Assembly (NCBI GenBank): GCA_015057705.1
Contig: SVDU01000015.1
Span: forward strand, 78,626-142,625
Direction of reading: 5' to 3'
Length of the DNA stretch: 64,000 nucleotides
DNA from: Paenibacillaceae bacterium
GTDB taxonomy: Bacteria > Bacillota > Clostridia > Lachnospirales > Lachnospiraceae
This document shows positions 44,623 through 53,515 of the stretch, one piece after another. The stretch's first letter is position 1. Each line of letters begins with the position of its first letter. Made by a program: the position numbers and the translations under genes. The notes under the pieces were generated by a model, which made no database searches, was not told the DNA's origin, and saw nothing but the letters and a program-made list of their open reading frames with translations.

Positions 44623-46206
44623 TTAGCGGTTTTCCGGGATCCGTGGAAAAATGTTTAATGTGAAGTTCGCCGTATTTCCGGCGCCTTTTTTATTTCTTTC
44701 AGTTTTTAGGTAGTCAATACGGTCTATTACATTTCTTAACATTGAGTTTCTTGTTATAACATCGTCGATTTCCCAGTATGCTTCAATTAACCGTTCAATA
44801 GCTGGAATAAAGTCCTTGCGAGCCTGCTCCATGGCAGTGATTCGATCCCGTTCTTTCTCAATGTGATCCAGCTCTTCCTCCAGTTCAGCCTTTTGAGAAT
44901 CTAATGTTGCACGGCGCTCCTGGAAAGTTTCAAGATCATAAACACCTTGCTCCAGAAGGTCAAAGGTTTTATTTAACTGTTTCAATGTCTGGTTGAGCTT
45001 TTCTTCTATATTAATAATGGAGTTTTCTAACACTGCAAGTGTTGTTTCCCCTTCATGTTCTGATTGCTCTGGCCATTCTACGTTATACTCCGGGATCCAT
45101 TCTTTTAGGCTTTCAATAACCTGTTCTTCTATTAAAGTGAGAGGAGAGGATATATTGCTACACTTACTGTTTGCACAGCGTAAAACGGCGTAGCGGAGCC
45201 GGGTATTACTGGGCTGCCTGGTCATTAAGTTTCCGCACTTTGCACAGTATACCAATCCTGAAAGTGGGTTCTGCAGGGCAGTACTTATATTAATGGGGAG
45301 TGGCTTACCGGCTTTGATCTTTTGCGCCAGGTTAAAGGTATCTTCTGAAATTATGGGATCAAAGCGTCCCCGGACTTTCTCACAATCCGCATCTTTTGGC
45401 CGTGATTCAATAATGCGTCCCCCTACCATTTGTTTGTGGACCTTGCGCCATTGCCATCTTTGATATCCACAATAGGTCGGGTTATTAAGTATATCAACAA
45501 TGGAAGATGCGGACCAGGGCTTTTCACTTCGAGATGGAACGCTCAGCTCATTGAGCCGATCTCGGATCTGGTAGGATCCAAACTGGGCATAGCTGCCGTC
45601 TTCCCGGGGTTCGCCTGCTGTGTAGAGCTCAAATATATATTTAATAATTTTAGCTTCCTCCGGCACGATCTGAAGGGTGTAGCCTTTATCACCTTTATGC
45701 TTAACCTTTTCATAACCGTAGGGCGCTGTCCCGGCAATATACCAGCCATCACGAAAGGCTGCGATTCGACCGCGCTGGATCCGTCGATTAATAGTCTTAT
45801 ATTCCCGACGGCTCATGAAGAGATTGAATTCAAAATACTCCTCGTCGAATTCATCAGACGGGTCATATGTTTTCATAGGGGTTATGATTCGGGTATTACT
45901 AAACTTAAAGGCTTCAGCTACCGTTCCCTGATCCTTTGTGTCCCCTCTGGCCAGACGTTCCACTTCCATGACAAGGACACCTTCCCACATGCCCTGCATT
46001 ACTTCTACGAGGAGCTGCTGCATCTTGGGGCGGGCGGATATGGTTTCTCCGGAGACCAGTTCTTTGTAAACGGCACCGATTTCAAGCCCCATTTTTACGG
46101 ATAGCTCTGTCAGTAGCATTTCATGACGGGCGAGGGTTTCACCTTCGCCGCGTGATTCTGCTTCTTTATCAGCTCGGCTTTTTCTGAGATACATGAGATA
46201 TGACAT
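44623..46206 (-). CDS. Large serine recombinase (phage integrase)
   Basis: 527 aa. Catalytic resolvase domain at the N-terminus with Ser10 in YLRKSRAD and the conserved Arg in VERLARGDTKD; recombinase domain (~160-290, GDKGYTLQIVPEEAKIIKYIFELY), then a zinc ribbon (CAKCG...RCANSKC, ~315-350) and a coiled coil (~390-470) that controls synapsis and directionality. Integrates and excises element 2. It reads back toward attL, 27 bp beyond the truncated GH18 stop. Confidence 0.95.
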   Translation of the reverse strand: MSYLMYLRKSRADKEAESRGEGETLARHEMLLTELSVKMGLEIGAVYKELVSGETISARPKMQQLLVEVMQGMWEGVLVMEVERLARGDTKDQGTVAEAFKFSNTRIITPMKTYDPSDEFDEEYFEFNLFMSRREYKTINRRIQRGRIAAFRDGWYIAGTAPYGYEKVKHKGDKGYTLQIVPEEAKIIKYIFELYTAGEPREDGSYAQFGSYQIRDRLNELSVPSRSEKPWSASSIVDILNNPTYCGYQRWQWRKVHKQMVGGRIIESRPKDADCEKVRGRFDPIISEDTFNLAQKIKAGKPLPINISTALQNPLSGLVYCAKCGNLMTRQPSNTRLRYAVLRCANSKCSNISSPLTLIEEQVIESLKEWIPEYNVEWPEQSEHEGETTLAVLENSIINIEEKLNQTLKQLNKTFDLLEQGVYDLETFQERRATLDSQKAELEEELDHIEKERDRITAMEQARKDFIPAIERLIEAYWEIDDVITRNSMLRNVIDRIDYLKTERNKKGAGNTANFTLNIFPRIPENR

Positions 46207-46416
46207 GGGTGCCTCCTTTCTTAGATCTATTTTATGGAAATAGTATATATTTAATTCTGTTTTGAGAGTTAATAATATGTTTTCTTATAAGGGTGCTCCG
46301 AAAATAATGTAATTATATTTATCTCTTTCCATAAGCCCAATAGGAAAGCTTTTTGAAAAGCCGCTCGGTGTTTCAAAGGCACCGGGCGGTCTCATATAAT
46401 TAATAAAGGTCCAATT

Positions 46417-46857
46417 CTATTTAAGTCCAACTTGCGCTTTTGCAGTAGCGGAATCATTTGTAAAAGTTACATTGGCATTTGAGCCAGCTGTTCCGTTTCC
46501 GTACCAGGTGACTATAATGATTTTGTAACCATTAGATTCAACCTGAGAAGAGATAGTGCCAGCGCTGCCAACTATTTTTTGTACTTCTTCATAGGTCATT
46601 CCTGTATCTATCTGGTTATATTCATCCAGGGTTATGTACTCGCTTTTGTCAGCTACTCCGGAAACTTCTTTTTGTATTCCGCCGTTCAATACAGTGCCGA
46701 TAACTAAAATGCCAGCAAAGACAATTATAAATGAAAAAATTGCAGCTAAACATCCGTGTGATTTCAAATTTCTTTTGCATACAGGGCATACTTTTGCCTT
46801 TGAGTTGATTTCAGATTGACAGTATTTGCATTTCTTTGTTTTTGTTTCTTTTCCCAT
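46417..46857 (-). CDS. Zinc-ribbon membrane protein with DUF3862-like domain
   Basis: 146 aa. N-terminal zinc ribbon (CKYCQSEINSKAKVCPVCK), one membrane helix (~34-56), then a DUF3862/SmpA-OmlA-like domain (YITLDEYNQIDTGMTYEEVQKIVG). Transcribed with the two following minus-strand genes from the lysogenic side, so probably expressed in the lysogen. Function unknown. Confidence 0.75.
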   Translation of the reverse strand: MGKETKTKKCKYCQSEINSKAKVCPVCKRNLKSHGCLAAIFSFIIVFAGILVIGTVLNGGIQKEVSGVADKSEYITLDEYNQIDTGMTYEEVQKIVGSAGTISSQVESNGYKIIIVTWYGNGTAGSNANVTFTNDSATAKAQVGLK

Positions 46858-46876
46858 ATCTTTTCCCCTTTTAATT

Positions 46877-47359
46877 TTATTTCATATCTGCCAGTCCGAA
46901 TCTGTCTTTTACTGGTTCAGGAGCAACGTCGTGGTCATAAACCACAGTTTCCTGATAAGCATTGGGGTCACTCCAATAACGATTATTGTAGTAAACCACG
47001 CTTCCGTTTGCCAGATCACGTGCAGTAGCCTCAGCACTTCCGCTATATTCTATCCAACCTTCATGAGGTCCACCAATAGGCATAAGGGTGTTGTAATCAC
47101 AGGGATTCATGCAAGCTCCGCTATTTGCAAATCCGAACCAGCCGTTTTGAAATTGGTACCAGCCTGTTTTCATATAACCCGTCTTGTCAAAATAATACCA
47201 GTTATGATCAATTTCTTTTAATCCATTCATGGGATATGTACCGTTATCATTTTGATACCACCAACCGGTTGCATTCTGCTTCCATTCTCCTGCGAACGCA
47301 GTAATTCCCAAAGTCATAGATATTACAGTTGTTGCAAAAAACAATTTTAACTTCTTCAT
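46877..47359 (-). CDS. Secreted cell-wall-binding repeat protein
   Basis: 160 aa from ATG at 47359, since GGAGG at 47367-47371 is too close to the ATG at 47365. Signal peptide (~1-22, ending AFAG), then choline/cell-wall-binding-type Trp-rich repeats (GWWYQNDNGTYPMNGLKEIDHNWYYF, KTGWYQFQNGWFGF). The C-terminal ~60 residues are unlike the repeats. A prophage-borne surface protein expressed in the lysogen; may alter the host surface. Confidence 0.75.
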   Translation of the reverse strand: MKKLKLFFATTVISMTLGITAFAGEWKQNATGWWYQNDNGTYPMNGLKEIDHNWYYFDKTGYMKTGWYQFQNGWFGFANSGACMNPCDYNTLMPIGGPHEGWIEYSGSAEATARDLANGSVVYYNNRYWSDPNAYQETVVYDHDVAPEPVKDRFGLADMK

Positions 47360-47416
47360 GCTCATTCCTCCGCCTAATTATAAAGCCTTATTTGTACACT
47401 TTAGATTAAACAATAA

Positions 47417-47734
47417 TTAATTTGCGAACTCTGTGTGTTTTACTTTCCACTTTTTCAGAGCTATGTTCAGCCAGAATCCATAGATACCTACAGTAATAAT
47501 ACAAAGCAGGAGCCATTTTATCCAATTACCGAATAACTGGCCCGCTGTGCCGGTGAAGCGAAGTCTGCGCCCTTCTACAACTGTATGTTTTATTTCCCAG
47601 TTATAGATCATGCAGCATGCCCATGGATAGCAGATGCCTAATGTACACACTGTAATTATTGCTCCAAGTAAGTTCCAGCCAATCAATTGCAGAAGACCCC
47701 CATCGAAATACGATTCATTTGATGCCATACTCAT
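47417..47734 (-). CDS. DUF898-family membrane protein
   Basis: 105 aa, two membrane helices plus amphipathic segments. The pattern ESYFDGGLLQLIGWNLLG...ICYPWACCMIYNWEIKHTVVEGRRLRFTG is typical of DUF898 (YjgN-like). SD AGAGGTAAA. Part of the lysogenic minus-strand group. Confidence 0.8.
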   Translation of the reverse strand: MSMASNESYFDGGLLQLIGWNLLGAIITVCTLGICYPWACCMIYNWEIKHTVVEGRRLRFTGTAGQLFGNWIKWLLLCIITVGIYGFWLNIALKKWKVKHTEFAN

Positions 47735-47946
47735 TTTACCTCTTTTCTTTTGTTGTATTTATTAAAAAGCCATAGGCTATTTTAATTATCTGTCACAAGA
47801 GAACAGAACAAACGTTCGAAAATGCATTGATTTTTTCTATGATCCATAATATAATGTGTGATAGACAAATATTCTGGTTGGCTGTTACTTTCCCTTCTAG
47901 CCAACTAATCCGTCAAACTCATTTTGCTATAAGGGGGAGATACATA

Positions 47947-48060
47947 ATGCCAGATTACAACTACTATTACAATCTTATTATTGAGCGATTGCAAAACGTA
48001 GATTATAAAAAAATAAAAGCCCTTTATTACATTATAGATGGCTTCCTGGGGAATAGCTGA
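47947..48060 (+). CDS. Small hypothetical protein opposite the repressor end
   Basis: 37 aa, ATG at 47947 with AAGGGGGAGA upstream: MPDYNYYYNLIIERLQNVDY... Ends 3 bp before the convergent repressor stop. Short helical peptides of this kind occur near phage repressors, but no function is known. Confidence 0.5.
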   Translation: MPDYNYYYNLIIERLQNVDYKKIKALYYIIDGFLGNS

Positions 48061-48062
48061 TG

Positions 48063-48434
48063 CTATTCCTCTTTTTGTTCTTCAAACTTCTTAAATTCTT
48101 TATATATGTAATCCCAGTACTCATCGGGCAATCCCATCATCATATTGAGATAAAACTTCTTAAACTCATTTTTTTCCTGCGCGAGTTTTCCAACATTCTG
48201 AAAATACTGCATATCCTCGGATATAAACATATTCTCTTCGCCGCCTGCGCCGGTACGGAGCCAGTCTTCATTAACGTTGAATTCAGAGCATATAAGTTTA
48301 ATGGTCTGATCAGATGGATTATTAATTCCTGCTTCAATTCTACTAATAGATGCTTTAGTTACACTTAGGCGTTTACCAAATTCTTCCTGGCTAAGTCCTT
48401 TATTTTTACGGATAAGTTTTATTCTATCATTCAA
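48063..48434 (-). CDS. XRE-family repressor of element 2
   Basis: 123 aa. N-terminal helix-turn-helix (GLSQEEFGKRLSVTKASISRIEAGINNPSDQTIKLI, ~14-50), then a helical C-terminal part without a peptidase motif. GGAGGTGA lies upstream, divergent from the early genes with operators between. Probably maintains lysogeny. Confidence 0.9.
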   Translation of the reverse strand: MNDRIKLIRKNKGLSQEEFGKRLSVTKASISRIEAGINNPSDQTIKLICSEFNVNEDWLRTGAGGEENMFISEDMQYFQNVGKLAQEKNEFKKFYLNMMMGLPDEYWDYIYKEFKKFEEQKEE

Positions 48435-48473
48435 AGTATCACCTCCTAACTACAATATGAAAATAACATAAAA

Positions 48474-48527
48474 AGTTACGTTAGTCAACAAAAAAGTATT
48501 GACATAGTTACGCTGATATACTAATAT
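48474..48527 (+). promoter_or_regulatory. Early promoter and operators of element 2
   Basis: TTGACA at 48499-48504, 17-bp spacer, TAATAT at 48522-48527. AGTTACG repeats at 48474-48480 and 48506-48512 lie in and before the spacer; a leftward promoter (TTGACT ... TATTTT on the minus strand) overlaps. Classic divergent repressor switch. Confidence 0.75.
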
Positions 48528-48570
48528 GTAAATGTAAGTAACAAAAATAAAAGAAAGCGAGGTGAGAAAT

Positions 48571-48762
48571 ATGAGAGAAGCCACAGCTACTATATTAAAT
48601 GAAATTAAGACTGATGCTATTCAGGAACGTCTGATGCAGGCAGAGGAAATGTCTCAGATCTGGGACAATAGTCCAGAGGCGGTGCAGATGTATTTAAAAG
48701 GTTGCATGGCTACCGCGGCAGCATTGGCAGGTCGGCAGTACGGGCCAAGAAAAGCAGGGTAA
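48571..48762 (+). CDS. Small early protein
   Basis: 63 aa from ATG at 48571 (GAGGTGAG at 48559-48566). Helical (EATATILNEIKTDAIQERLMQ...), Cro position. It lacks a recognisable HTH, so role unknown. Confidence 0.6.
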   Translation: MREATATILNEIKTDAIQERLMQAEEMSQIWDNSPEAVQMYLKGCMATAAALAGRQYGPRKAG

Positions 48763-48798
48763 TAGGTGAGACCGAAAGTGAGGTGAGAGATGTAAAAA

Positions 48799-49023
48799 AT
48801 GAACAATGCAGAAAAGCTAAGAAGCATTGCCGATGGAATACCCTCAAAAAAAGCAATACTTCTTAGTAATAATCCTTCAGTAATTCATCCGCTGATTATT
48901 CTATTAATGGATATGATAGAAAAAGTTATAAGAAATACGGATATTCCTGATGCAGAAGATGCAAGTGAAAAAATCGATCAACTCAATCAACTTATCGATC
49001 AGTTTATGAAAGTCTGTCTTTGA
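48799..49023 (+). CDS. Small early protein
   Basis: 74 aa, GAGGTGAGA upstream. Helical, Ile/Asp-rich, ending NQLIDQFMKVCL. No family. Expressed with the preceding gene. Confidence 0.6.
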   Translation: MNNAEKLRSIADGIPSKKAILLSNNPSVIHPLIILLMDMIEKVIRNTDIPDAEDASEKIDQLNQLIDQFMKVCL

Positions 49024-49115
49024 TAGATTGGTAAATGGATAAAAGGTACTCTATTGCCTTGTTAGCAGTTTGTATGGCTAAGTAATGGGAAAAGGGTGAA
49101 AGTGAGGTGAGCGTG

Positions 49116-49265
49116 GTGTTAGAAAAAGAGCTAAAAGAAATTGCAGATAGATATTATAAGGATCCGGAAGATTTTATTAAAATAGAGGCTCTGAAGATTT
49201 TCTATGAATCAACAGATGACGAGGAGAGATTACGTGTCTTGGAGTTATTAAACAAAATAGGGTAG
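49116..49265 (+). CDS. Small acidic protein (49 aa)
   Basis: GTG at 49116 with GAGGTGAG at 49103-49110; too short for most ORF callers. MLEKELKEIADRYYKDPEDF... is a helical acidic protein. The stop codon lies in a ggtagc/gctacc hairpin. Confidence 0.55.
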   Translation: MLEKELKEIADRYYKDPEDFIKIEALKIFYESTDDEERLRVLELLNKIG

Positions 49266-49291
49266 CCCCGTGGTTAAGCTACCCTAGAGAA

Positions 49292-49603
49292 TTATTCTAC
49301 TGTGACTATACCATCTTTAAAATTAATGTCTTTATTGATGATAGAGAAAGATTCCAGCAGGAGTTTAGAACGAGAAATATGTTCGGTTTCTGTTAGTCTT
49401 GTAAATTCAGAGCAATAAAATGTCCCCAAGGCTGATAGAGCGACAAGTTTGACATAGAATCTGTTATCTGCAGGTTTTTCCAATCCTACATACGCGCCGC
49501 TATAACATTCTCCACTGGTACCAATAATTTTGAATTGAATGTCATCATTTTTTAGTTCATTTATCGTATCGCAAAATGACTGTAAAGACTTAAATAATAT
49601 CAT
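49292..49603 (-). CDS. Hypothetical minus-strand protein in the early region
   Basis: 103 aa, GAAAGGAGAAAA upstream. Alternating strands and a glycine-rich turn (IGTSGECYSGAYVGLEKPADNRFYVKLVAL). Its opposite orientation to the early operon suggests a lysogeny-expressed or separately controlled gene. No family. Confidence 0.6.
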   Translation of the reverse strand: MILFKSLQSFCDTINELKNDDIQFKIIGTSGECYSGAYVGLEKPADNRFYVKLVALSALGTFYCSEFTRLTETEHISRSKLLLESFSIINKDINFKDGIVTVE

Positions 49604-49743
49604 AGAAATTTTCTCCTTTCTTTAGTACTCGGCATGGCAGTGCCTGTACCTAAAGTATAGAGGAGCAGGAAAATTATAGCAATATGGAAAGGTGTACAAA
49701 CCGTTCGACATAAACTCAAATAGATAAAGAAAGGGGTGAGGCT

Positions 49744-49911
49744 ATGGCTATAGTAAAAGAGGTTAAAAAGGGAGATACGACTTTCATCTTCCATGATGAT
49801 TGTTGCAAGGACACAACACCAGAAGAGATAGAAGCTATTAGTAAGCAACTCGGTAAGATTGCATACCCAGCCCTCAGGGCAGCCCACTTACGGAAAGAGG
49901 GAACCGCCTGA
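49744..49911 (+). CDS. Small hypothetical protein
   Basis: 55 aa from ATG at 49744, with AAAGGGGTGAGG upstream. MAIVKEVKKGDTTFIFHDDCC... includes CC and a basic C-terminus (AAHLRKEGTA). The stop codon overlaps an ATG, but the next gene probably starts later at 49947. Confidence 0.6.
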   Translation: MAIVKEVKKGDTTFIFHDDCCKDTTPEEIEAISKQLGKIAYPALRAAHLRKEGTA

Positions 49912-49946
49912 TGGCGGGTATGGTGGACAAGCAGGAGGTGAGAAAT

Positions 49947-50120
49947 ATGCCAAAAACAATAGCGCAGTATTTTATTCAGCGCTGGCTGGAAGCAAACTTT
50001 TATACATCACACTTAAAGGTGGAGTATACAGACGGACATGAAGCAAAAATCACGGATCAGAATGGTGATACAGCATGTGTTGTTTATGAAGAAGGAGAGA
50101 TCTTTCTGAAAGAAGCGTAA
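49947..50120 (+). CDS. Small phage protein
   Basis: 57 aa from ATG at 49947 after CAGGAGGTGAGAA. Starts MPKTIAQYFIQRWLEANFY. Small beta-rich pattern. Similar proteins recur in Clostridia phages; role unknown. Confidence 0.6.
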   Translation: MPKTIAQYFIQRWLEANFYTSHLKVEYTDGHEAKITDQNGDTACVVYEEGEIFLKEA

Positions 50121-50148
50121 TAATGCGAAAATGAAAGGGGCCAGTTTT

Positions 50149-50298
50149 TTGCAGCAGTATTTTGAAAACATAAAGGATTATAAGAAAGAACGATTTTCAA
50201 GATTGAGGATCATGGTTTTGCGAGTATTGCCATCAATGATATTTATAGGAGTAGTAATGGTGTTGTTTTTTATCTGCGGACATTTGGAAGTAATGTGA
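50149..50298 (+). CDS. Small single-helix membrane protein
   Basis: 49 aa from TTG at 50149 (AAAGGGG upstream; an ATG at 50131 would add six residues). Basic N-terminal helix, then one membrane helix (VLRVLPSMIFIGVVMVLFFI). Unknown; could be holin-like or superinfection-related, but position in the early operon argues for regulation. Confidence 0.5.
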   Translation: MQQYFENIKDYKKERFSRLRIMVLRVLPSMIFIGVVMVLFFICGHLEVM

Positions 50299-50326
50299 AA
50301 GAAAGGTGAAAGAAAGGTGGAAGCTC

Positions 50327-50521
50327 ATGGGAAAGCCAGGGAGACCAACCAGAAGCCAGAGGGAATTAATTCTTCAGTACGGATACAATCCTTCAATTTA
50401 TCTGGTGATATCAAATGAGCCTCGTAAAATGCGGCTGCTTAACGTAGTCACCGGAGACAGGGTAATAATTAAAAAGAAACCCCAGGAGCAGCAACTCCCA
50501 GGGTATCAATGTAACTTGTAA
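50327..50521 (+). CDS. DUF6906-like small protein
   Basis: 64 aa from ATG at 50327 (AAAGGTGG upstream). MGKPGRPTRSQRELILQYGYNPSIYLVISNEPRKMRLLNVVTGDR matches the DUF6906 pattern of a basic N-terminus followed by a small beta sheet. Unknown function; common in Clostridia phages. Confidence 0.65.
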   Translation: MGKPGRPTRSQRELILQYGYNPSIYLVISNEPRKMRLLNVVTGDRVIIKKKPQEQQLPGYQCNL

Positions 50522-50566
50522 ATCATTCACATCCCTATTATAGGGAACCTATCGGAGGAAATCAAG

Positions 50567-50842
50567 ATGGAAAAGTTATTTGCGGCAATTTTATTGGCAA
50601 CTATGCCGGAAAAAGTAAAGGAAGATGCAAAAAAGCCCATAATCCTTAATTTCACAAAGGAAGAAGGATTGACTGGAGAAGTTACCACGACAATCATCGG
50701 GTCGGCTTCAGGTGTATGCGCAGGCCTTTGCACTTTGCTCCCGGATGCACTTAAAGCTATGGCGTCAGATGATGTTGTGAGGCAAAAGAAAATCTTAGAT
50801 ACCATTTATGAGAGAACTTGTGATGAACTTGAAATCAAATAG
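50567..50842 (+). CDS. Hypothetical protein
   Basis: 91 aa, GGAGGAAATC upstream. Mixed alpha/beta (GEVTTTIIGSASGVCAGLCTLLPDAL). No family recognised. Confidence 0.6.
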   Translation: MEKLFAAILLATMPEKVKEDAKKPIILNFTKEEGLTGEVTTTIIGSASGVCAGLCTLLPDALKAMASDDVVRQKKILDTIYERTCDELEIK

Positions 50843-50854
50843 GGGGGGATTCAG

Positions 50855-50998
50855 ATGGGATATAGTAAAGAATGTCCATACTGTAAGGCAAATTTGGATC
50901 CAGGAGAGCATTGCACTTGCAGGGAAGAGAAGACAAAAGAAAAGAAGCAGCCTGTGAAAATTACATATCAGATCAGAGAGAGGCAGAATGTCGGTTAA
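50855..50998 (+). CDS. Small zinc-ribbon-like protein
   Basis: 47 aa, ATG at 50855. CPYC ... HCTC pattern (residues 7-22) suggests a metal-binding knuckle, followed by a Lys-rich tail. Overlaps the YqaJ gene by 11 nt. Confidence 0.6.
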   Translation: MGYSKECPYCKANLDPGEHCTCREEKTKEKKQPVKITYQIRERQNVG

Positions 50999-51641
50999 TA
51001 AGCTGGTACTTGGCAGCCGTGACGAATGGCTTAAGGCCCGGTTGAATCACATTGGTGGATCTGATGCCAGTGTTTGTGTAGGAATGAATCCTTACAGGAC
51101 CAACGTGGAGCTTTGGGAAGAGAAAACCGGCCAGCGTCAGCCAGAAGATATTTCCGGAAAGGATTATGTCATTTATGGAACTAAAGCCGAGGAGTATTTA
51201 AGAGGGCTGTTTGCTTTAGACTTTCCGGAGTATCAGGTTTTCTACGATGATAATAATATGTTCCTTAATTCTGATTACCCGTGGATGCACGCTTCTCTTG
51301 ACGGAGAACTTGTGGATCAGGGTGGACGAAAAGGGGTTTTAGAGATCAAGACTACAGAGATCATGCAATCTATGCAGAAAGAGAAATGGAATGATCGGAT
51401 CCCGGACAACTATTTTTGTCAGGTGCTTCATTATCTGGCCGTAACCGGTTATGAATTTGCAGTATTAAAGGCCCAGTTAAAAAGTAAGTGGGGCGGAGAA
51501 TTAAGAATCGCAACAAAGCACTATTTTATAGAAAGAAAGGACGTAGAGGAAGATATCAAGTATCTGGTCGATGCCGAAAAGAGATTCTGGGATTGTGTGG
51601 AGTCTGGCAAACGACCGGATCTGATTCTCCCTGCGATATAA
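50988..51641 (+). CDS. YqaJ-family viral recombinase (exonuclease)
   Basis: 217 aa. Lambda-exonuclease-like 5'-3' dsDNA exonuclease fold: GGSDASVCVGMNPYRTNVELW near the N-terminus and the catalytic core DGELVDQGGRKGVLEIKTTEI (D-x(n)-E-x-K). Generates 3' single strands for the RecT annealase encoded two genes on. Part of the DNA recombination module. Confidence 0.93.
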   Translation: MSVNKLVLGSRDEWLKARLNHIGGSDASVCVGMNPYRTNVELWEEKTGQRQPEDISGKDYVIYGTKAEEYLRGLFALDFPEYQVFYDDNNMFLNSDYPWMHASLDGELVDQGGRKGVLEIKTTEIMQSMQKEKWNDRIPDNYFCQVLHYLAVTGYEFAVLKAQLKSKWGGELRIATKHYFIERKDVEEDIKYLVDAEKRFWDCVESGKRPDLILPAI

Positions 51642-51651
51642 GGAGGTAGTT

Positions 51652-52557
51652 ATGGAGTTAAAGATCTATAATCCGCAGGATAACGGCTTCCTGCAGAAGA
51701 TTGAATGGAATTTTGAGGAATTAAAATCAGAGATTACAGCAACTGCGTTAGAATATGAAAAATCTGTCTATACGGATGATGCAGTTGGGACGGGAAGGAA
51801 AGACCGAGCTAAGCTTAATAAATTTGTAAATGCTTTAAATAAAGAACGAACAGAAATTCGAAAGGCACTTTTAAAGCCAGATGAACAGTTTGGGCTGGAA
51901 ATTAAAGAACTAACTGGGATTGTTCAAAAGGCGATTGATAATATTGATACCCAGGTGAAAGGCTATGAAGAACGCCAGAGAGAGGAAAAAACGGCTAAGG
52001 TTCGGGAGTTTTACGAAGAGAATATCCATGATCTTTCCTCTATCCTTCCTTTTGAACGTGTTTTCAAGTCAGAATATGCCAATGCGTCTACCACAATGAA
52101 ATCTATTAAAGAGGATATACTGGCTCTGATCCAAAAGGTTGATGAAGGGCTGGCTATTATCAATGAGGTTGACAGTAAGTTCGCGGGAGATATGAAGGAA
52201 GTGTTTCTTCGTACCTATGATATAGGAGCAGCTATGGCAGAGAGAAACCGCCTGGAAGCTGCAGAAGAGAAGCGTAAAGCCTATGAGGAAGAACAGGCAC
52301 GTAAAAAGGCAGAACGAGAAGCTGCCATACAGGCTCAGACAAGCAGGGTAATCAATGCTGGTAAAGCTCCGGTTACCTATTCGCCACCGGTAAAGCCCCA
52401 GCCTGTAGCGCAGCCTACTCCTGTTGTGGAAACTGTAGAGGACCCGGTTCATGTGCTGGATTTCCGTGTCCATGCAACAAAAGAACAACTGGACAAGTTA
52501 AAGGATTTCTTGAAAGCAAATAATATCCGGTTTGAGCCGGTACCAAAAGGAGTGTAA
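51652..52557 (+). CDS. DUF1351-family protein
   Basis: 301 aa, GGAGGT upstream. Long coiled-coil region (~20-180, AKLNKFVNALNKERTEIRKALLKP) and an Ala/Glu-rich C-terminus with a Pro-rich linker (KAPVTYSPPVKPQPVAQP). DUF1351 proteins sit between YqaJ and RecT genes in many phages and probably assist recombination or bind ssDNA. Confidence 0.85.
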   Translation: MELKIYNPQDNGFLQKIEWNFEELKSEITATALEYEKSVYTDDAVGTGRKDRAKLNKFVNALNKERTEIRKALLKPDEQFGLEIKELTGIVQKAIDNIDTQVKGYEERQREEKTAKVREFYEENIHDLSSILPFERVFKSEYANASTTMKSIKEDILALIQKVDEGLAIINEVDSKFAGDMKEVFLRTYDIGAAMAERNRLEAAEEKRKAYEEEQARKKAEREAAIQAQTSRVINAGKAPVTYSPPVKPQPVAQPTPVVETVEDPVHVLDFRVHATKEQLDKLKDFLKANNIRFEPVPKGV

Positions 52558-52562
52558 TTTCA

Positions 52563-53489
52563 ATGGCAGTTAATAACAGTCTTGCGAAACAGCAGAATAA
52601 AAAAATGGATTTTGGCATGTATCTGACCCAGGATGCCGCGAAGCAGCAGATCAACAAACTCTTAGGAGGGCAGGCAGGAACACGTTTTATATCCAGCATT
52701 GTATCTGCCGTTCAGGCAAATCCAGTATTGCAGGAATGTACGAACACTTCTATATTGAGTGCGGCGTTGCAGGGTGAAGCATTAAAGCTTTCTCCTTCCC
52801 CGCAGCTGGGACAGTTTTATATGGTTCCATTTAATAACAAAAAGAAAGAGGTCAAGGAAGCTCAGTTCCAGCTGGGATATAAGGGATATATCCAGCTTGC
52901 CAAAAGAAGCGGTGTTTATAAAAAGCTCCATGTTATTTCTATAAAAGAAGGTGAGTTGATCTCTTACGATCCTTTAGAAGAGGAGCTTGAGGTGTCATTG
53001 ATTGAAGATGACCTACTGAGAGAGGTAGCACCTACCATTGGATATTACGCCATGTTCCGGGAGCATAACGGTTATGAGCATAGTATGTACTGGTCCAAAA
53101 AGAAGATGATGGCCCATGCAGACAGATATTCAGCGGCATTTAATGCAAAGGATCTGGAGCGATTAGAGAGAGGAGAGATACCGGAAAAGGATTTATGGAA
53201 ATATTCTTCCTTCTGGTATAAGGATTTCGATGCAATGGCTCACAAGACCATGCTAAGACAGTTGATCTCAAAATGGGGGACTATGAGTGTTGAAATGGTA
53301 CAGGCCATAGATGCCGATATGGCAGTGATCCGTGAGGACGGTACCGCAGATTATGTAGAGGCGGAAGAAACTGTCAAAGATAATGTGGTTGCAGAGCAGG
53401 AGGCAGAGACTACAAAACAAAAGCAGCCGGTTCAGGAATCAGCGGAAAGCCCGGAAACGAGTGTGGAAGATGATTTCTTTAATCAATAA
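52563..53489 (+). CDS. recT: RecT-family ssDNA annealing protein
   Basis: 308 aa. Core RecT/Redbeta domain (~25-230) with FISSIVSAVQANPVLQECTNTSILSAALQGEALKLSPSPQLGQFYMVPF and LGYKGYIQLAKRSGVYKKLHV. Acidic C-terminal tail. Pairs with the YqaJ exonuclease to mediate single-strand annealing during phage replication. Confidence 0.95.
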   Translation: MAVNNSLAKQQNKKMDFGMYLTQDAAKQQINKLLGGQAGTRFISSIVSAVQANPVLQECTNTSILSAALQGEALKLSPSPQLGQFYMVPFNNKKKEVKEAQFQLGYKGYIQLAKRSGVYKKLHVISIKEGELISYDPLEEELEVSLIEDDLLREVAPTIGYYAMFREHNGYEHSMYWSKKKMMAHADRYSAAFNAKDLERLERGEIPEKDLWKYSSFWYKDFDAMAHKTMLRQLISKWGTMSVEMVQAIDADMAVIREDGTADYVEAEETVKDNVVAEQEAETTKQKQPVQESAESPETSVEDDFFNQ

Positions 53490-53515
53490 ATTCCAATAGA
53501 AAGGAGGAAATACAA

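Noticed and set aside
45430..46104. 224-aa open frame on the plus strand opposite the serine recombinase
   Set aside because: Shadow of a long, well-supported gene on the other strand; no ribosome binding site and no domain.
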